The translations under genes and the position numbers were made by a program. A DNA stretch of 17,382 bases from Lentisphaeria bacterium (GTDB taxonomy: Bacteria; Verrucomicrobiota; Lentisphaeria; JABSQK01; UBA12247): positions 1 to 17,382 of the forward strand of contig DMTJ01000479.1 in the NCBI GenBank assembly GCA_003477185.1, written 5' to 3'. The notes under the pieces were generated by a model, which made no database searches, was not told where the DNA came from, and saw only the letters and a list, made by a program, of their open reading frames with translations. Shown here one piece after another: positions 14,929 through 17,382 of this stretch; within the stretch, counting starts at the first letter, position 1; every line of letters starts with the position of its first letter.

Positions 14929-15819
14929 ATGTTCGAAGATTTACAGGATTTTCTGGCGGTCATTAAGGTCGAATATGGCTTGGCCGATGCGACGGTCACG
15001 GCCTACAAGCGCGACCTGATTCAGTTTGCGGAGTTCGCACTCGACGTAGGCATTGGCGATTGGGACCAAGTGACACTCGACCATGTCTACGACTTTCTCG
15101 ACCTCCTGCAGGAGCGCGAGCTCGCGGCCTCTTCGATTGCTCGTAAGCTCGTGGCAGTGAAGGTCTTTTTTCGCCACCTGCTACAGGAAAGGCGGGTCGA
15201 GCGCAACGTGACCGAGGTGATGGAAGGCCCGCGTCTGTGGCATACGTTGCCCGATCTGCTCAGTGAAGCCGATGTGCGTAAGCTGCTGCGGCTACGGGCA
15301 CGGGCGACGGATCCGCTTCATCAGCGCGATCACACCATGCTCGAGTTGTTGTACGCCAGCGGGCTTCGGGTCAGCGAGTTGGTCGGCTTACGCGATGACG
15401 ATGTTCGCTTTGATATGGGCGTGCTGCGGGTGACTGGAAAGGGCGATAAGACCCGGGTGGTGCCATTCGGGCAGCCTGCGCGCCGGGCGCTCGACATCTA
15501 CCGGCGCAAGACCCGGCCGCAGCTTTTGAAGGGAGCGAACATCGCCACTTTATTCCTGTCCCGAAATGGGAGGCCGCTGACGCGTGAGCGCATTTGGGGG
15601 ATCGTGCGGCAGATGGGCCGCGAGTCCGGAATTCGGGTCCACATTCACCCGCACATGCTGCGGCACTCCTTTGCCAGCCACTTGCTCAGCAACGGCGCCG
15701 ACCTGCGCGTGATTCAGGAGATGCTCGGCCATGCGGATATCGCAACTACCCAGGTTTACACCCATGTCGAGCAGGATCGCTTGCTCTCGATTCACAAGCA
15801 ATTTCACCCTCGCGCCTGA
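14929..15819 (+). CDS. xerD: Tyrosine recombinase XerD
   Basis: 296 residues, against 298 in E. coli XerD. The N-terminal SAM-like core-binding domain covers 1-100 (LADATVTAYKRDLIQFAEFA) and the catalytic domain 105-296. Active-site residues fall almost exactly at the E. coli spacing: Arg 147 (GLRVSE), Lys 171 (TGKGDK), His 242 and Arg 245 (HMLRHSFA), His 268 (GHADI) and the nucleophile Tyr 277 (QVYTHV). With XerC it resolves chromosome dimers at dif and is sometimes used by mobile elements; the adjacent J-protein and lack of cargo suggest the housekeeping role. The LPDLLSEADVRKLL linker favours XerD over XerC. GGTAGG lies about nine bases before the ATG. One palindrome copy (15027) encodes part of QFAEFALD. 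Confidence 0.92.
   Translation: MFEDLQDFLAVIKVEYGLADATVTAYKRDLIQFAEFALDVGIGDWDQVTLDHVYDFLDLLQERELAASSIARKLVAVKVFFRHLLQERRVERNVTEVMEGPRLWHTLPDLLSEADVRKLLRLRARATDPLHQRDHTMLELLYASGLRVSELVGLRDDDVRFDMGVLRVTGKGDKTRVVPFGQPARRALDIYRRKTRPQLLKGANIATLFLSRNGRPLTRERIWGIVRQMGRESGIRVHIHPHMLRHSFASHLLSNGADLRVIQEMLGHADIATTQVYTHVEQDRLLSIHKQFHPRA
15026..15039. repeat. Dispersed palindrome, exact core copy 7
   Basis: TTGCGGAGTTCGCA in xerD (FAEFA), the reverse complement of the form seen in copies 4 and 6. Confidence 0.65.
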
Positions 15820-16090
15820 TAATTTTGCGAAGCGAGGCAGGCACTTTAGGTCAACAAATGAGACTTTGCGGAGGGCAGTGATACCGCGTCCGTCAGCTGG
15901 TTTGGGACTTGACGTCGCCTTGACTGCGAAAGGAAAAAGGCGACGGCCATATTCCAAAATCAGATCCACTTCGGCGCCGCTGTAGGCACAAGTGCCACAC
16001 CAAGGTTGATTTGCCAGCCTGGCGAGCGCCAAGAACTGCAACCGCCGGAAAATGCCCGCAAAGCTCCCTCAATCGTTGTTCGAGTAGGCA
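15820..16090 (-). pseudogene. Remnant of AAA ATPase with DUF4143 domain, middle deleted
   Basis: The minus strand first reads LEQRLRELCGHFPAVAVLGA then RQAGKSTLVWHL (from about 16084), the N-terminal Walker A region of the DUF4143-containing AAA ATPases. Shortly after, in another frame, it reads YSGAEVDLILEYGRRLFPFA, VKATSSPKPADGRGITALR, the C-terminal DUF4143 end of the same family. A full-length member has about 380-400 residues, so roughly 280 residues between these points are missing, with the junction near 15985. No start codon precedes the Walker A part: a TAA is in frame 15 codons before the TTG at 16072. Positions 16091-16194, up to the sulfatase stop, hold no recognisable gene. Confidence 0.72.
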
Positions 16091-16194
16091 GGAGGTGTCG
16101 ACGTCTTACTATTCGTATCTTGAACCCAATCCTTAATCATAGGAGTTCAGCTCCCATCATTCGCGATTAGTTTGTGGGGGCGAAGTGGCCTGCT

Positions 16195-17382
16195 TCAGGC
16201 TGGCTTTTTCTTGGCCTTCTTCTTCTTGGGCTCTGGGCCTGGATCGTGGGGCACCTCGAACTCGGTGCGTAGCCGGTCGAGTTCCTGGTGCAGCTTGGCC
16301 CGGACGGTGGCGTACTCGGGGTTGTTGTAGAAGTTCCTGGTCTCGAGGGGGTCGGCCTTAAGATCGATCAGCTGCCACATGTCGACGTCTTTCTCGTAGA
16401 AGTGAATGAGCTTGTAGCGGGTGTCTACGACCGCGTAGTGTCGACGTACGTCGTGTGCACCGGGAAATTCGTAGTAGTGGAAATAGTGGGTCTTGCGCCA
16501 ATCATTCGGGGTGCTGCCTTGTAAGAGAGGCATCAGGCTGCGTCCTTGCATGTCGCCTGGATCTGGGGCGCCGGCCAGCTGAAGAAAGGTCTGGGCAAAG
16601 TCTATCGGAGAGACAATGTCGCTGTTGTGGCTCCCGGGCTTGATGATGCCAGGCCAGCGGGCGACGAAGGGCGTGCGTAGGCTTTCTTCGTAGGCCCAGC
16701 GCTTGTCAAACCAGCCGTGCTCGCCGAGATAGAAGCCCTGGTCGGAGCTGTAGATAACGATGGTGTTTTCGGCCAAGCCTGCCTCTTCTAGATAGTCAAG
16801 GACGCGGCCAACAGCGTCGTCCACCGAGTCGATGCAGCGCAGGTAGTCCTTGACGTAGCGCTGATACTTCCACTGTAGGAGCTTCTTGCCCTCGAGTTTT
16901 GCTTCTTTGAAAGCCCTGTTCTTGGGATCGTAGGCAGCGCTCCAAGCTTTCATTTGTTCTGGGTTCAAGCGCGGGGGCGTGAGTTTGAGGTCTTTGGGGA
17001 ACATGTGCCGCGAGATGGTCATGGTCTGGTTCATGGCCGGCGAGCCGAGACCTTCGTTTTCGGTAAACAGCGTGGGGGGCTCTGGGATGGTGACGTCGTC
17101 GTACTTGGTCAGGTACTTGGGGCCGGGCTGCCAGTTGCGGTGCGGTGCCTTGTGCTGGGTCATCAGCATGAAGGGTTTGTCGGGATCGCGCTCTTCTTTG
17201 AACCACTTGAGCGTGAGGTCGCTGATGATGTCGGTGGTGTAGCCGGTGTGGTTGACGGTGCCATCGGCGGTCAGCATCGGCGGGTTGTAGTAGGGGCCCT
17301 GGCCTTTGAGCACTTCGAAGTAGTCGAAGCCCTGAGGCTTGGATTTCAGGTGCCACTTTCCCACCACGGCGGTCTGGTAGCC
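16195..17382 (-). CDS. Formylglycine-type sulfatase, N-terminus beyond window end
   Basis: 395 C-terminal residues are visible; the frame is still open at the window end. Landmarks: VVGKWHL, the GKWH motif of type-I sulfatases, [35 protein letters not shown] (metal-binding Asp and Gln) with [14 protein letters not shown] after it, and [14 protein letters not shown]. The CxPSR formylglycine site lies upstream, outside the window. The layout fits the S1 family that removes sulfate esters from polysaccharides or glycosaminoglycans, abundant in marine Planctomycetota and Verrucomicrobiota; the substrate cannot be told. The C-terminus ends in a lysine-rich tail ([12 protein letters not shown]) of unknown use. 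Secretion would be expected but the signal region is not visible. Confidence 0.93.
   Translation of the reverse strand, partial: GYQTAVVGKWHLKSKPQGFDYFEVLKGQGPYYNPPMLTADGTVNHTGYTTDIISDLTLKWFKEERDPDKPFMLMTQHKAPHRNWQPGPKYLTKYDDVTIPEPPTLFTENEGLGSPAMNQTMTISRHMFPKDLKLTPPRLNPEQMKAWSAAYDPKNRAFKEAKLEGKKLLQWKYQRYVKDYLRCIDSVDDAVGRVLDYLEEAGLAENTIVIYSSDQGFYLGEHGWFDKRWAYEESLRTPFVARWPGIIKPGSHNSDIVSPIDFAQTFLQLAGAPDPGDMQGRSLMPLLQGSTPNDWRKTHYFHYYEFPGAHDVRRHYAVVDTRYKLIHFYEKDVDMWQLIDLKADPLETRNFYNNPEYATVRAKLHQELDRLRTEFEVPHDPGPEPKKKKAKKKPA

Noticed and set aside
16188..16200. GCCTG-CTT-CAGGC hairpin at the sulfatase stop as a terminator
   Set aside because: Short stem overlapping the stop codon and no T-run on the minus strand after it.
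1..17382. CRISPR arrays, tRNA or rRNA genes, intact insertion sequences
   Set aside because: No regularly spaced direct repeats, cloverleaf sequences or transposase motifs seen on either strand.

Overview
The window has the gene content of a free-living, GC-rich Gram-negative bacterium. The best fit is the Planctomycetota/Verrucomicrobiota group, and I favour Verrucomicrobiota (Opitutae-like). The reasons are a formylglycine-type sulfatase, a membrane-anchored PQQ-like propeller, diheme lipoprotein cytochromes, a GntR-type helix-turn-helix joined to a LacI-like sensor domain, and a TMTC-like membrane TPR protein. The taxonomic call is inference; no rRNA or tRNA gene is visible.

Layout, left to right. 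Positions 1-4808 (minus) carry a tight run: PQQ-like propeller protein, lipase-maturation-factor-like membrane protein, and aroA (EPSP synthase, cut by the window start). Positions 4891-5761 (plus) are a two-gene unit of an ArsR-type repressor and a membrane rhodanese (like E. coli ygaVP), with a palindrome placed between its -35 and -10. Positions 5768-10245 (minus) hold a diheme cytochrome lipoprotein, a TMTC-like glycosyltransferase/TPR protein and a decayed receiver-PAS-GAF gene. A 50-base divergent promoter region separates these from a second diheme cytochrome lipoprotein that is translationally coupled to a coproporphyrin-type ferrochelatase (10296-11842, plus). Next come a GntR/LacI-like regulator (11992-13125), a decayed SRPBCC-GyrI gene (13129-14002, minus), a J-domain/TPR protein followed 8 bases later by xerD (14114-15819, plus), the two ends of an otherwise deleted AAA/DUF4143 ATPase (about 15820-16090, minus), and a sulfatase cut by the window end (minus).

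Two window-scale patterns stand out. First, a short palindrome, core TGCGRASTYCGCA (seven exact copies and several near copies), is scattered inside unrelated protein genes. It is read in all three frames and often lies in loops or linkers between domains; one pair sits in tandem. No protein-level function explains it, so it looks like a DNA-level element. This is the best candidate here for something undescribed. Second, three loci are clearly pseudogenes among intact housekeeping genes, and most of their in-frame stops are one transition away from a plausible Trp, Gln or Arg codon, which suggests real decay rather than random sequencing error.
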